Of a stretch of DNA of 64,000 bases, positions 63,616 through 64,000 are shown in pieces. Under the pieces are notes generated by a model, which saw nothing but the letters and a program-made list of their open reading frames with translations, was not told the DNA's origin and did not search any database. The translations under genes and the position numbers were made by a program. This DNA comes from Tanypteryx hageni (Eukaryota; Arthropoda; Insecta; Odonata; Petaluridae): NCBI GenBank assembly GCA_028673005.1, contig CM054113.1, forward strand, positions 172,592,837 to 172,656,836, read 5' to 3'. Position 1 is the first letter of the stretch. The number at the start of each line of letters is the position of its first letter.

Positions 63616-63861
63616 TTAACCATAAGACAGAAATCAATCTATGCAAATCAGAAACAGCTATTTTTGAGGATACGCAGTTTCTAGAATTTTTATCGTGGTA
63701 CACCTTTCTTCGCATCTAAGGCCCTAAGGGCGGTCGAAGGGAAAGTCTCAAACACCCGCCGAACGCATGATTCACTCACGGGCGTGAAACAAGCACGGGG
63801 ACCTCATTGGAATAAATCAACCTGTGAGCGATACTTTTCGAACCTCCCCTCTGTCTCTACT

Positions 63862-63897
63862 CCACACACACACACGCGCGCGCGCGCACACACACAT
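63862..63897. repeat. (CA)n/(CG)n microsatellite
   Basis: CACACACACACGCGCGCGCG followed by further CA units. It lies in a CpG-richer block (63700-64000) that could be the start of another gene beyond the window. Confidence 0.9.
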
Positions 63898-64000
63898 ACG
63901 ACCAGTTGGACTCTCGGACGCTTTCTCCGATCCGCATTCCAAAGCGAAGAGAGGTTGGGCCATCAGCTCGAGAACACGGGCGTCTAGCCGGGCGTAGCGA

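Noticed and set aside
1..64000. CRISPR array, prophage or bacterial operon
   Set aside because: No regularly spaced direct repeats with unique spacers; gene structure and tRNAs are eukaryotic.

Overview
The window reads as nuclear DNA of an arthropod, most likely an insect or other hexapod. It is AT-rich, coding exons are short and separated by introns of up to about 14 kb, splice sites are GT/AG, the tRNAs are eukaryotic (including initiator Met), and the space between exons is filled with decayed transposons. There are no operons, Shine-Dalgarno sites or CRISPR arrays. Species is not resolved.

Three protein-coding genes can be supported. (1) At the left edge, minus strand, is the first coding exon (388 to 1, open at the edge) of a secreted protein with a clear signal peptide. 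(2) At 13131-16014, plus strand, is a two-exon gene for a ~225-residue secreted acidic protein with a tandem Ser-Gly motif like glycosaminoglycan attachment sites; I do not recognise a family. (3) From 58198 down to 32198, minus strand, is a classical SDR oxidoreductase (DHRS11 / farnesol-dehydrogenase-like) in five recognisable exons, with the whole catalytic tetrad kept. Its exons join in phase to 238 residues; only a short last exon is missing.

From about 19.5 to 52.3 kb, mostly between and inside introns of the SDR gene, lies an expanded tRNA family: at least six good tRNA-Gln/initiator-Met genes plus many tRNA-Gln relics, copied with their flanking DNA. Relics and genes are on the minus strand up to 48.5 kb; the Gln copies at 49.3-52.3 kb are on the plus strand. 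A tRNA-Val(AAC) sits at 59.5 kb.

The rest is mobile DNA: a Jockey-like LINE with a long RT reading frame (23-25.6 kb); two RTE-like LINE fragments (5.1-5.8, 44.2-46.5 kb); a deleted Tigger copy (6.7-7.5 kb) and a Tigger MITE (31.3 kb); a truncated pogo/psq-type transposase (34.4-35.0 kb); many short hAT-type elements, three with perfect 8-bp target duplications; a 1.1-kb MULE-like element with tandem-repeat inverted termini (37-38.1 kb); a TTAA MITE (42.5 kb); two unclassified interspersed families present as paired copies; and a decayed Helitron whose 3' end is at 63615. Also notable are a 170-bp fold-back at 1.5 kb and a 48-bp perfect palindrome at 61.5 kb.
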